DNA of 64,000 nt from Trileptium ribeirensis. Lineage: Eukaryota > Nematoda > Enoplea > Enoplida > Thoracostomopsidae. The notes below the pieces were generated by a model. It was not told where the DNA came from, made no database searches, and was given only the letters and a program-made list of their open reading frames with translations. Shown piece by piece: positions 46,977-59,384 of the stretch. Made by a program: the position numbers and the translations under genes. The first letter of the stretch is position 1. Each line of letters begins with the position of its first letter. The stretch covers positions 1-64,000 of the forward strand of contig JASANE010016182.1 of assembly GCA_030248225.1 (NCBI GenBank). The letters are read 5' to 3'.

Positions 46977-49900
46977 CTACACAAGGCACCGTTCAAACTG
47001 GTGATCGCCAACATAGCCACCTCGCATAGCACGTTGAACATTCTGTTCGAATTGTTTTCGATTCGACTGGAGGATATCTGCAGCTTCTTGATTTAGCGGA
47101 TCTTCGGGATTCGGTTCCTATGGTAATACGAATGAAATTAAAAAGCCAATTTACACGACATTCGCTGAATGACCAAGCAGTACACAACAACCCAAGTGCA
47201 AACGGCAACACTGAGAAGACATTCAGCAGTCACGGACAGATATAAAAGTAATAAATTGTTTGCGAAAAGTTCGCAAATTGAAAGCTCTTAATTTTTCACG
47301 AGATTTACTTTTATCTCAGTCTGTATCTGCAGCATATTCCTATTCATTTTAGCCACTACTTTCAATATCTAATCATTTTAACAAATAAAGTAAGGTCAGC
47401 TATGAAAATATGAAACCCAACGTTCGTCATTATGCATAATACGTATTATTATGATACATAGCTTACCAAAAATAAATACTGCAGCCCGTAAACTACGGAG
47501 TTAATAGTGAGCACTGGTTTCCAATCTTCGCTGAAGCAAATAAAAGAAAACGTCAAAGTCGATAAAAAGTTATTACTACTAAGTTAAACCAGGTCTATAG
47601 GTTATTCACAGCGCTAGGTCAGAATGTTTCTGATAAAACGATTACCGTTTATAATGCATATAAGGCAGTAAATTATTAACTATGCGAGTTACTAATCTAG
47701 TGACTAGCACGAATACTTCGTGCTTTTTTTAGTTTTTGATGGTTTAGGGTCAACGACATTTTAGGTTTATCAATGGTTTATTTATGGTTAAAGGAGATTT
47801 TAATGTAATATATACATCAAACACAAAGCCTGTTGCAAGTGATAATGCATATAAAGATGTAAATTCCTAACTATACGTACAAATGATCACAAAAAATTAG
47901 CACTTGATGAAACAACGCTCGCTATGTTTCACCCTCGCTTATGATTGACTAGTTGAAGCGGATCGAGCAAAATTCGAACGTGTAATGATGATTGAAATGA
48001 TGATGTAATATAAACGATGAAGTGAACACGTATACTTTCTGATGTAACGGACACGTGTCATGCATTGTAGCTTATTCTTTATGCAAATTAAGCACAGTAT
48101 ATAAACTGTTGTACTGTATATAAACTGTTGTATATTTATAATGAATCACTTAGTGTCATTTTATACAACGACTACATTGGTGAGCCCGACGCTTAGTTTT
48201 ATTATTCTTCGTCAGCCCTCAGCGTTTACTTTATCGTGCGTCTTTATTTTTGACACATTGCTACAGCTGCCTCATTCTTCGGTTTTATCGGATCTTGCTC
48301 ACTTCAATCCTAGGGCTTGGTTCAAAGCGATCAAGAGCGACAGTCACGGGCGACCTCGCAATCGATTCAGCAACTGCGTGAGAGGATCCGAATCAACAAA
48401 GGCCAACCAAAGACGCCAAGAAAGAAGATTTGCTGCTTCAATCCACGAAATGCGCACAGCACAGCAAATTAGACGAAACAGCGAACGCCGCTAAAGTGGA
48501 CCATAGTGCAACCGTTCCCACGGCCGTGATCAAGCTTCCCCCATTTAGGCCCAGAGTGGTTTGCCCAAGTCGAGCCCCAGTTCATTACCACTGAATTACG
48601 ACGCAGCAGACGAAGTTCTACTACGTGGTCAGTTCTCTCGAACCCTTGCACGCTGTCGAAATCAGCAATCTGCTCAATCCACCATGGGACAACCCATACG
48701 ATGTCCTCAAGGAACACTTGATACAACGGTTGTCGGCATCCGAGCAACGTCGCCTGCATCAACTTCTCAACGCCGAGGAATTGGAAGATCGCAAGCCCAG
48801 CCAACTGCTTCGTCATATGCGGCAATTGCTGGGCAACAATCAATCATCCCTGGACGATACCATCCTACGGCAATATTCCTGCAACGTCTCATGTGAGTAA
48901 AAGTGTCGCAGCCCGTATCTCCTGACATAAGCTACGCATCGAAAACCGAATCAGCTTATCGGGACCTACAACTTTGCCTACCACGACATTTTGGGACCAC
49001 TCTCTGGGACGTTGTATAATTTGTCGGGCTGTGACACAAATAGCAAATTCCAAATTTCGGAATGTTATTTTGTGGTTTCATTACAATGAGTGCCTATTAG
49101 GTTATCAAGCACGCTGGATACTATATTTTGCTATCTAGAGTCCAGCTTGACTATGTTATAACTTTTCTTGGGGTTTCAAATGTTTTAACGTCGACGAATC
49201 CGATTTCCGAAATGTTGTGTGTTTTCTTTTGTTTGATTATGTGTTGCGTGCAGGGCATCAAGAGTTGTCTACATATAGGTTTTTCTGAACGCTGAATATA
49301 TTTTGGTTATCTAGAGTGAAGCGAACATATTTCATGTCTTTTCGGTTTAGGGTCAATGAACCCAATTTAAAGACTATAGTCTCCCTTCAGTTATTTGGTC
49401 ACGTATTGCGTACAGAACAAGAATACTTGTCTATATAGATTTGCGGCAGGCTGAATACAATGGTTTGGTTATCCAGAGTCCAGCACAAATATTTCATGAC
49501 TTTTCAGCCGGTTTTGAATGCGTTCAGGATTTGCTGACGTTTTAGATTGGTATATCAAACACAACCTGCTCCAGGTGATTACATAAAGTTACTTAAAAAT
49601 CAAACCACGCTCGCTTCGTTACACCCTCGCATGTGAGATACTAATTACCTATGTACATAATGCAACTTTATCTGCCACTTGCATTGTATTAAGTTAGTGT
49701 AATTTTGGTGTATTTTATTGTATCGATGCCGCAAATGTGACATCCAATGAACCATTACATACGCTGCATAATTGCTCCTTCTACGAAGATAACATAGTTT
49801 AAACAAAATTAAATTGTTTGCCCATAACACACGAGCTTGAAAACACAGTTGCGTTTTCTAACCTACATAATCGTCACAGATTACGTACATAAACACATGT

Positions 49901-52900
49901 ATGCAGTAACGGATAGGCATAAAACAAACTGAGCGTGAAAAATTCGCGAATAGCAATAATTGATAAGTTCCTCATTTTTGCGCATAATTTGCGAAGTTTT
50001 GGGGGAAGAGTTTGCAAAAGATCCTGCGTTTGTTGCTGTCTGCAACTGGGCCTAAATATATGACATAACATAGTGACATTCGCCGCTTAATGACACCAAA
50101 ACAATCACGTTACCGTAGAATATTTAAGCAAACATTGCCTTCTAAATCGATATTCGGATGATAGATTTTGGTTTCACACTTGACCCTCGGCGCTTCGTGA
50201 GGATAGTTAGGACCAACTTTAAAGCTAAAGTCAAACCGGCCGCATTTGTAAAACCCCTGAAATAAGATTGTTAAGGTGCGTTCACACTAAGAAACTTTTT
50301 GTTCGAAATTTGAACTAAAACCTTAATCAAAATTTGAAAGGGTTTCTTGCATGTTTGCTGGATGTGTCCAACTTCTGTAGCTTGAGCTAACCAGGGACAA
50401 CGAACATAATCTTTAAGATTTTTAAATTACATACTGAATTCAAAAACTTGGGGTGACGAAACAAATCGGTTTCGTGTTTTCGCGATTTATAACGAACCGA
50501 TTTAAATCGCTCTGCTCAGCAGAGAGCCTTTTGGTTCAAATTAAGTTGGCGCTTTAAATTTTTTACGATTCGGAGTGTTGGTCTGTTGTTGGAATGCAAT
50601 TTGTTTTTGAAATTTCATCGCAAAATAGAACAAAACCATATAAATTTATTAACTAGTACGGTACAATGAATTTCGTCCATTTCGCGCGTGAAACTGTAAC
50701 TAGCAACCACCGTCCACAAACCAGAATATTTTTGGCACCAAACTAATCTGATCCAAGATAAGTATATTTAATACGGCTCATGTCAGCTGAAGGTTGAGCT
50801 GAGTTGAATCGAGTCGTTTTGAATAGGTAAAGTCGAAGCAGGTCGGATTTAAAAGTAATTCCCTCGTAAGTGACAAACTGCCCCTGAAATCGTAGTCAGT
50901 GAAAGAAAGACTGTTCTTCACAATCGCAAAAGACTGTTCGTTAAGCTGATGATTCAATCTTAGACAACATAAAATCTCTTCTATAAACAAAGCTGAAAAT
51001 TGAATAAATTTATGCGCTTAGAAATATTGGAAGACATTTGAACTAAGTGCCGTTGTAGCATACCAGAAATTCTTAATTTTGCTGCATAAACATAAGCGGA
51101 CAGTCGACTAATGCCGTAGCATTTGATCATACAAACTTTAAATAATGGAATCAACTCAGCGTCGACATCGGTGCATTACAGTTATGTACGATGATAAGAG
51201 CACAAAAACGAACGCGACACAACAAAGACCGTAAAAACAAACAAACGTTATAGTGTTTGTGGCCGAATACTTCTTAGTTCATATAGAAACGAACGTAACC
51301 GCCAACGTTGTAATGCCCGACTATAAACGAACGTTGCTACGGTGGTTGAATGGTTACAGCGTTTGTCTTGTAATACAATGGCCGTGTGTTCGAGACCTGC
51401 TCTGATTATAAGATTGCAGCAATCCTCCTGAGCAAGGGATTAAGGACCATTGCGCTCCAGCCAACCCAGCTGTTCATCCTTAAATGGTATATAAATGGGT
51501 AGCAGCTTGCTGCGAAAATCACCGGCTTGGGACATCGCAAGGTTCTGGTTATCGCTCCAGAACCCATTCGGCCGAAAAGTGGGGTAACGGAGATCGGCAC
51601 CGATCCCAGCTGCGCTAGTTCGCGGGGAAAACATTTCATTTGGTGAAACTTGCTGCTACGATCATTTTTGTACACTTATTTTTTTTGTAATTGTTCTGAG
51701 TTTGTTGCGTCCCAAAGCACAATGAACGAATATAACATACCTCATCAGGACAGATCCTTAGCTTGAAATTGAGGACGTCGTTCGGGTCAGGATACTCAAG
51801 ACTGCATGTTGGCGGCAACTGTAATTCAGCCATATCTGCAATTTTTATAATAAACGACGGAATAATGCAGTGTAACTGCTAGGTGGTTTACTGGTACCGT
51901 TCAGTTTCTGTTGTTTGCATAGACTTCGAAAAAATATGAACTAAAGACATTGACTGGATCTTGACAGCAACATATTAATAAAAGGTCTTAGAAATGCTCT
52001 TTTTATGCATACAACGCCGCTACCTCGCAATTTATATCGCGATGGAGCTTAAATCACTGAAAATTTATCTGTGAAATTTTCTGAATTTTAAGACTGCCGA
52101 GGCGCGGGAAGCTTATAATTGGTAAACATATGGTTTGCCCATAATATAATATTAAAACTAACAATCTATATCTAAGATCTGTCTTAGCAACTCAGTGTTC
52201 CCACAAAACCTGTCGCGATTGCATTTGCACAATGAGCAAGAAAAACTCCATGAAACCACCATGCATATACTGAGAATTGGGCGCGAACACCTTGGTCAGC
52301 GCAAGAAAACACTACACTGAACCATATTTTCAAGCAGGATTGTATCGCAGAAAGGTTTACACGATATCTTACGTTTAACACAAAATGTGTGGAACACGGT
52401 TGATAACACATTTATGAAAACAACGTTTCCACAACAGCATAGCGAAATATGGCTTATTAAAATTTGTTCGGGAAAGCCTCAGAAGAAGAACAGCTATATA
52501 ACATAAATATGCTATCTAGAGTATAAGCTTACTGTTAAAATAACAAAAATATAATGCAATACATCAAAACAATGAAATCAATCAATATAAAAAAATTTGA
52601 AGTATTGCTCACGGCGAAGCAGTAACAATTTTCAAGCATAAAACTCAATATCTTAGCCATCAAAAGTTGGTTAACATCTCTACCACTGCGTAACAGCGTT
52701 ATTATATCCACCATTAACTAGCAGCGTTATCATCTTTACCAGTACCTACCCATGTTGTCATCTCTTCCATATCTACCAACACTCTTTCACTGACTATCAA
52801 CCAATACTGACTACCACTGTTATCATATTTACCACTGAATACCAGTTATCATCTCTACTACTCCGACAGTAATCGGAACTGAAATTAGCCTGAACCAAGC

Positions 52901-54260
52901 GAAATTGCAATTTTTTGCCTAAACCGGAACCTGAATTTGATGTTATCAATAAAGCAAAATAAAAGGAAATATTACTGAACATCGTATTTGTTGGGATGAG
53001 TGATGGGCGTGTGCGGCGATCTAATTAAACACACTGGTTTCATTGTTTAAAAACTATACTGGACACGTTGTAACCAATCTGAGGTGCTGCACGGAGTTAT
53101 AAATGCTAAATTTCGGTAACATAATTGTGAAATTTTTTCAATGTGATGTACGCTGGGGGCTACATTAAGTCTATAGATTTATGGGATAGCTGTCTACGAA
53201 TAATCAATAACAATGCAATTGTGATTATGTGGAAAGCAGTCAATTTGATAAGTACTAGGACCCTAAATCGTAAATTTTTTCTCAAAGTTACAATTTTCAT
53301 GAAAGCCATAATATATAAATTTCGAATGTCTGTGCCTACCGTTCTTTAGCTAACATAGGATTAACACGAACAATATATGGTTAGACTGAAATTCCATCTG
53401 GCTGTAGGCTCATATTTATCAACCTGCATCGCGAAATCAAATATGAATTGTTTCCAAAATTTCTCAACCAATGTGGCTACTCTCCGTCAGCCATTGAAAA
53501 AAATCTGGATCAAAATCCGTGTAACATTGTGGCGTGTATAGTAGAATTAGCTGAACAAGACATTTGGTATTAGCGAAATTTCGTACTTTTTCGAGACTTC
53601 TCCATACCCCCACTTAGCAATAAGGCCCTTATTATCGCACATTTTCGTGGATAAACCACTAATACGCATTGAAAATTTACAACCACTGGTTTTTAATGTA
53701 CTGTCGTTGATATGCTTTTGCCTATCCATGACGGATGCCCAGAAGTTCAATTTTCAATCCGAACTAAGCGATGGACCAAGATTGACTCCGCTCGACGGTT
53801 TTCTTTTACCGGCAAATTATTAATGTTAGACAATTTTCAGCAAAGTTCTTCATGTTGTTCTCTCTCGAGGATATGAAAATTTACTGATAAAGACACAATT
53901 CGCAGCAGTTGTTTGTCGTAGGATGCTAAGCAGGAACCATTGGGTAATAGTATAGCTAACAAGTTCTTGCCTAAGGAGTACTTCAAAAATTATAAGTATG
54001 CTATGCAAAATCATGTCTACCGCAGCAGCTTTTTCAACACCCAGAAGTTTAGTGTGCTTTGAGATGTCTCAAATAAGAAAATATACGGCGATGTTAACCA
54101 CAATCGACAAGGACACTTTGTCCAATAAAAACTCTAAATATGTAAGAATTTGTTACGTACCTTTAGCTATTCGAAGCTGCGCTGCAGACTGTTTCTTCTG
54201 GCTAGGTCGGTTTGGGTCACCATCCTTTTTCTGATCTTTTAAGCTGAACAGTTTAATCAT
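46977..54260 (-). CDS. UBE2M: NEDD8-conjugating enzyme UBC12 (UBE2M), five exons, complete
   Basis: E2 enzyme that takes NEDD8 from the NAE1-UBA3 E1 as a thioester and, with RBX1/DCN1, passes it to cullins in the cytosol and nucleus. Exons on the - strand: 54,260-54,161, 51,835-51,741, 50,256-50,114, 47,530-47,467 and 47,117-46,977; phases 1, 0, 2, 0; donors GTACGT, GTATGT, GTAACG, GTAAGC; all acceptors end in AG. The joined product is 180 residues (human enzyme 183) and in register throughout. The N-terminal [12 protein letters not shown] extension, used for E1 and DCN1 docking, is present. The UBC fold follows: [16 protein letters not shown], then [20 protein letters not shown] with the HPN motif and catalytic Cys108, and the C-terminus [13 protein letters not shown]...FERCLV. 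No stop, frameshift or missing catalytic residue, so it is probably functional. Intron 3 hosts an opposite-strand LTR element remnant and intron 2 a tRNA-like sequence. Promoter not identified. Confidence 0.97.
48043..48191 (+). mobile_element. Short LTR end and tRNA-Trp-type primer-binding site
   Basis: TGGTGAGCCCGACG at 48,178-48,191 matches the tRNA-Trp primer-binding site used by CsRn1-type Ty3/gypsy elements with one mismatch. The preceding sequence has TATATAAACTGTTGTA twice (48,097 and 48,117) and ends ...ACTACA, as a 5' LTR would. The LTR start (TGTAACGG, 48,043) is a guess. The insertion is in UBE2M intron 3, antisense to the gene. Confidence 0.55.
48527..48920 (+). pseudogene. Ty3/gypsy (CsRn1-like) gag fragment
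   Basis: Reading frames give KLPPF, then [10 protein letters not shown], then YVVSSLEP, then [19 protein letters not shown] and [18 protein letters not shown], in the order found in gag of CsRn1-type elements (capsid region). The pieces lie in different frames, with frame changes near 48,550, 48,605 and 48,870 and a stop at 48,898, so the gene is dead. No zinc knuckle, protease or polymerase follows; the rest of the element is gone. Lies 336 bp after the primer-binding site, consistent with one truncated element. Confidence 0.8.
49000..50113. other. Remainder of UBE2M intron 3, no further element recognised
   Basis: AT-rich, with several weakly similar segments (GGTTATC(T/C)AGAGT, TTCATG(T/A)CTTTTC) at 49,130, 49,310 and 49,480 that suggest an old tandem triplication of about 175 bp. 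Confidence 0.4.
50274..50345. repeat. Single MITE end related to 8794-9123
   Basis: GGTGCGTTCACACTAAGAAAC then TTTTTGTTCGAAATTTGA resembles the left end at 8.8 kb; no matching right end was found. It begins 18 bp upstream of UBE2M exon 3. Confidence 0.4.
51341..51402 (+). repeat. tRNA-like sequence (SINE head) in UBE2M intron 2
   Basis: TGGTTGAATGGTTACAGC fits the Pol III A box and TGTTCGAGACC fits the B box at a tRNA-like distance. Stems other than the D arm do not pair well, so it is better read as the 5' part of a tRNA-derived SINE than as a working tRNA gene. The tail is not delimited. Confidence 0.6.
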
Positions 54261-54883
54261 GACCACATATGAAAAGAGATTGCGTACTAATTAGTTGTAT
54301 CAACTTAAAAAATTAAATTTGCATTTTAAAAACAAAAGATAGCTTTGTTTCAGGTGATAATTATTGTGTTCTGTTTTGGCCCAGACCTCACAGGAACGCC
54401 GGTTTAATAATATAGTTCGAATTCGTATATTCTTCTCCGGTTAAGCTCCTGCCAAAAAGGTAGCTACATTTTTATATACGCACTTCAAATGCATAGTATC
54501 AGGGATAGCACAACGATACATATTTATGAAATAATAAAGATAAGCCACAATATAATTTGATCTTTTACGACAGTAATGTATTTCGATGAATAACTTGCGT
54601 CATTTTATTAAAATTTGAAGTGACTTGGGAAACACAAAACACAAGCTCAGTGCTGCTTAGTTAATTTTTATCAATTGACTGAAAATACTGCAGACCTAGA
54701 AATTTGAAATCGGGTTATGGCGTTACGCAACAGCATCCACAAGATTCAATCTCCACAACTGGGTAAATTTGCAAAATTATGTTGTGAGCTCAAAAAGTTT
54801 ATTCACCAATTTTATTGGATGAGAGAGATGGTGTGCATATCTATGGATAACGGGTAATTCAAATTTTCCACAAAAGTTTTATT

Positions 54884-55262
54884 ACTGGCCTGTCCACTGG
54901 GGGTGGGGGTGGGGGGACCCCCACTTTCCAAATCCCCCATGTTCGTGAGATTTTCCCCCATGTCCGCCCCCCCCACTCGGCCGAAACCCCCCATGTTAAA
55001 CTAATTCCAAAGATTTTTTATGTCTGAAAATTTATGTTCTTTGTTTGCAAATTGCTTTTTAAACATTAATTACCACTATTTATAATGCTAAAATATTGTT
55101 TTTAGTTTGAAAGTACGTTCACAGTTGTAAAAATGCATGAAAATATGGAGATATTTTGTATTTTTAAGCAAAATTTATCCCCCACTTTGAAATTTCCCCC
55201 GAGAATGAACATGAGGGGCCCGAAGTTCCCCCCACTTTTCGGAGGGCTGTGGACAGGCCAGT
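54884..55262. mobile_element. MITE, 379 bp, ACTGGCCTGTCCAC ends
   Basis: Ends ACTGGCCTGTCCAC and GTGGACAGGCCAGT are perfect 14 bp inverted repeats, with the direct repeat TATT on both sides (54,880-54,883 and 55,263-55,266), which fits a target-site duplication. Inside each end is a G- or C-rich block (GGGGGTGGGGGTGG; CCCCCCAC) enclosing AT-rich sequence. No transposase. It inserted about 620 bp upstream of the UBE2M start. Confidence 0.88.
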
Positions 55263-55479
55263 TATTAATACACATTTTTATTCTTAACTGATAAGAATTT
55301 GTGCCTTAACCATAACATACTGTTGATGTTACAATACTCTAAAAATGAAATTTAAATATTCAGCAGAAATAACGAATTACTTTGGCGCAGACGAATTGGC
55401 TGGGCACAATATTCCTGATTATGACGTAGGCGCCTTTTGCAAACTGATTATGTTCTGAGTGAAGTCAGTGTAACTAGTT

Positions 55480-56350
55480 AAACGAGGAATTCTTTAGCTC
55501 AAACAGTGAAATTTGACAATGGCCGTTATTGGTCTTTTCGGATTACACGCGTACCTCAACTTTGGCTCAGCGGATTGATTCGCACCATAGCCTTGGGATA
55601 TGCAATTTCCGATTCCAACATTTTCCACAAAAAAGCCTTTTGACCGGTCTCGAAGGGGCTTGGCAAAACACGCTATTTTTTGTATTTCCATAACCCCTCT
55701 ACAAATATAAGTCAAACTGAACTCATTTTATACAGCAAATAAGCCCCTAAAAGACTGTATATAATGCTTTGCTAACATCTCTCTTAAGAAGTAGGATTTG
55801 GGTCAAACGAGTTTGTAATGAACTCATGAGACACAAAATGCAATGAAACGACACTATCACCGCAAGCATCCACAAGCTATATGGTTGTTTTGGTCTCATT
55901 TTGTGCAGCAAATCATTCTCTGTATACCTGCATGTGCTGTGCTGCTATTTTCATTGTTTACGCTGCATGGTTGCGTCAAAACGAGTTTTTGAGTAAGCAC
56001 ATGAGTAGGTACTGAGTGTAGTGAGCGATACGGGCGATGCGAAAAATTCGTACCGGCGCAATAGTGATGGAACGTGACAATGTCCGTCACTAGGGCTTTT
56101 AGGATGACTCAATATTGGCATGTGGCGTGTGTTAGCTCATTTGAAACCTTGGATGTTCATTTTCATATTACAGCATTTCCCTCAAAAAGCGGACCGAAGA
56201 GGCTAGGGTGCGTTCCTACGGGGACTGGAAAATCACGCCAAATTTGTCAAATTGGATTCATATTGTAGAGCAAATAAGCTTCAATAAAACTGTATAATGC
56301 TTTGCGGCTTTCTTAAAATATGATTTAGGTTAAAATGTGTTTTATTGAGC
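55480..56350. repeat. Diverged repeats around CAGCAAATAAGC
   Basis: Similar segments (CAGCAAATAAGCCCC...TGTATATAATGCTTTGC...TAGGATTTGGGTCAAA and GAGCAAATAAGCTTC...TGTATAATGCTTTGC...GATTTAGGTTAAA) occur at about 55,733 and 56,270, with a poorer third copy at 55,907. Spacing is irregular. Confidence 0.5.
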
Positions 56351-56550
56351 CCATGATACGCGAATACGCCAATATCCCCGTAACCGTTCGAGAAATATAA
56401 GTGTTTTTGGTGTCACTTAACGCACCTGGTTGGGGCCACAACAGTGCAGATATTCACCGGCGTTCGCCCCTTGAATTCATGGCTTGCCACGGACAGTTTC
56501 TTCATTCGTCCTACTGCAAAAACAGAAAAAACACAAACCAGCAACAGACA

Positions 56551-57072
56551 CTACAATGTTGCCAGAGCCCCAGAGACATGGAATCGTTGCTTGAACACAG
56601 ACAATGACGGGGTGGTAACAACGGACTGTTCTAAAGCGTTCCAAGGGCCAATCACCCGGCAAGCGAAAGAGTATCGACGGACATCCAGTCGTGGCACTTC
56701 TGCTCCGAGTTTCAAAACATGACCTCTTGTACCAGCATCATGGGCATAGCAAACCATTTCTTCAAACGGGAAGTCGACCAATTTGTGTACAATTTTGTGC
56801 AAATAAATCAGATCAGCACGATGACGTCGTGTCTCCAACGGCTGAATATGTAATTCCAACAAGCGTTCTGGGTATGCCATGTTTTCGAAACCCCGCAGCA
56901 TTCTATTTGCTCTATGTTGCACTCTTTCGACCACTTGAATGTCAGGTTGGGAAGCAAGAGACGTGTATATTCTGCGCGATCGGCGTACTTCAAAGTCGGC
57001 CCTGAGGGCGTGGCGTTTGCAGTTTTGCCAGGTTCGTTCGTTAACGATGACGACGGTAGGTTCGATACACAT
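56551..57072 (-). pseudogene. Non-LTR retrotransposon, C-terminal region of the polyprotein
   Basis: An open 173-residue frame, ATG-started by chance. RVQHRANRMLRGFENMAYPE, RRHRADLIYLHKIVHKLVDF and GPWNALEQSVVTTPSLSVFK are the conserved pattern that closes the reverse-transcriptase polyprotein of CR1/Jockey-like elements (VQ+RATK...YEERL..L...L..RR.RGDLI..YKI...RV...WN.LP..VV.A.S...FK). The polymerase core itself is absent upstream. The frame is intact but is only the tail of the protein. Confidence 0.8.
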
Positions 57073-57115
57073 TTTTTGTCGCCTGAGACCCCAGCGACAG
57101 CTTAAGTCGGCCCAT

Positions 57116-57770
57116 TCAAAGTGACGAGGACGATGATGGTTGGCAACGGCTACAAATTTTGCAATGGCACCCTAAATGCAGTTTGGAATGCAAGCACACA
57201 TGTCGTTCACAGAAAGATTCTTGTTTATATTCTTGTTGGCTGTGAGGATGCCAGTCTGCACGATTCCAGTAGTAACGACGAGCAGATGACATTGCAGGTA
57301 CTGAACAAAAAAGTTCGAAATGTACGCAGAAATGATAGCTGTGACCCAGCCCCAGTACAATAGTAACTCTATTTACATAGTCTGTATTTGAGCAGAAATC
57401 AAGGTCAAGAACGTTTGCTTTACGGATAGGTTCAAAAACAAATTGTGACAGACCAAGATCGAACGTGACATTCATAATTCATCACTGGATGTCGGCGAAC
57501 AAAAAATACACCAGTTTATTTGCAGGAAGCTAAATCGCCAATCAGCAACAGTTCATCAAACACTTCAGATGACAATAACATTAGGTAGTTATATAATCCG
57601 GCGTTTGTAGCAGAGTCGTTTGCCGGGGGACGATAGGCACAACAAATGAGAACGGCAATTGTGTTTGTATAAATAATACATGATGCAACGTCCCGATGGT
57701 CTGAGCAAATTACAAGAGGCTTTGGCTTAAATTAGATGTGAACTTAGATGATGCTGCCGCCTGCGTGAGC
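57116..57770 (-). pseudogene. Non-LTR retrotransposon endonuclease, decayed
   Basis: On the - strand YRPPANDS (near 57,635), ELLLIGD (near 57,545) and LSQFVFEPIRKANVLDLDFC (57,445-57,385) follow each other as in APE-type endonucleases, in shifting frames. It is followed within about 300 bp by the polyprotein C-terminus (56,551-57,072), so most of the reverse transcriptase has been deleted. Presumably the same insertion. Confidence 0.75.
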
Positions 57771-57964
57771 TACCCTGTCACCACGAAACATTTCAAAAAA
57801 ACGCAAAATTTAGCACACCCGTACTGTTTAATTAAAAGGCTACAAAAACAAAAATTTTTAAAAGCTGAATGCTTATAAACTGACCATGTTTATAGTTGTG
57901 GAACCTATGTCTATAAATTCTGAACTATGAAATAATTAGTGCTAAATATATATAACTGATTGGT

Positions 57965-58473
57965 CCATTGTCCGATAATAATCGTCACTTGACCATTTCG
58001 TACATTAAATCCAAATATTGTTTGGTAATCCGTCCATCTCTGCTACCACTGTGTGGTATGTAACGATGTTCTTTTATCATTAGGACCCGGTGTGAAATTC
58101 ATTTGACTCGGATTTTTGTTGAACGGATATTTCTCTTGGACGACCATTTTATTTCGCTTGGATTGATTACCGCTTTGACTTAGTGATTTTTTTCGATCAT
58201 CCTCTCACAAATGTCCTCCGTATTTTGATGTGTGATACATCTCGAATAACGGTCGTCGAAAATCAGGAGGTACCACGATTTGAAATTCCCATGGTTCGGT
58301 TTGTTGTGGTCGATCTTTCCTTCGTAGTCGATATCACCAAAAATAATGAACTGATGTTCGTGTGCTACGATCCATTTCTTTTCGAATTTAGGAGTTGTGT
58401 CTAAGAATTCATTGTTTTCGATATAGTATTTGAACGAGTGAATACATGGATCTTCGTTCTGTGCACGTACCAA
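57965..58473 (-). pseudogene. Ty3/gypsy pre-integrase and integrase remnant
   Basis: An open 97-residue frame (58,473-58,180) is the poorly conserved region before integrase. Beyond it, IKEHRYIPHSG resembles the His part of the HHCC zinc domain and RLLSDNGP resembles the block around the second catalytic Asp, but they are too close together: the stretch that should hold the two Cys and the first Asp is missing. Identification is tentative. Confidence 0.55.
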
Positions 58474-59384
58474 TTCATCTGGTCCATGGTGGTTCGAGCC
58501 GGAAATATTGTGAACGCATTTCAGCCTCTGTTATTTCAGGTTCTTCTGCTTCGTCTGGTTGATCCAATTCTTCCTCCGATTCTATTCTTTCTTGTTGTTG
58601 TACAGTTTACACCGTTCTTTGTTCATTTTCTATTAACGTGCACCATTCATTGTTCATTTTCTATTAACGGTTCCGCTTGGACTCTTTTACTTGGTTTGGT
58701 TGCTTCCGCCTTTGTGATAGCGGTTGTTCGGTTTGCTTTTCATCGTTGAAGAGTTCGAGTATACTATCCTCTTCTTCTGATGTTTCATTCCTTGTTTCGA
58801 CCACTTGCTCTTTTTCACTATCGCTAAGTGTTATTGCATCTTTGGTTTATGGTGTCTCTTCTTGAGGTACGTACACTTCTTTTAAGTTCATTCTTTGTTC
58901 GACCCGTCTTTTGGCTACTTTTCTTTTTCTTGCCACCACCGATTATTAGTTCTTTGTCCCGTTTTGGTTTGGTTAGTTGACTATTTTCTCTTTGAGTTGG
59001 TTGTAGTTGTATTTCTGTTTCGAAGATTAATGATACTTCCGAATCGGATTCTTGTTGATCTACTGCCGCTATTAGATACTTTTAGTTCTTTGATTTTCTT
59101 TGTTTTGGTTTTCTTTAAGTTCCCATTCTTTTTGTTTCTTTCTTTTCGCTTCTTTCGTTCTTATCTGAATCGCCTTTTGTTGATTTCCGTTAGTTCTCTT
59201 GGTTGTTAGCGGTTTGTATCGGTTCTTTACTCCTTCTTCCTCCATTTCTAAATTTTCGGTTCCATGAACTACTGGTGGCTGGACATACAATCTGCGTTTT
59301 GATGATATCGTCCTGGTTTACATATGATTGTATATTCATACTCAAGAATCTTGTTGGCCATTCGGGCTAATCACACGGTCATTT

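Noticed and set aside
58183..59209. Several + strand frames rich in Phe, Leu and Ser
   Set aside because: They are shadows of the Lys/Glu/Asn-rich - strand Ty3/gypsy frames.
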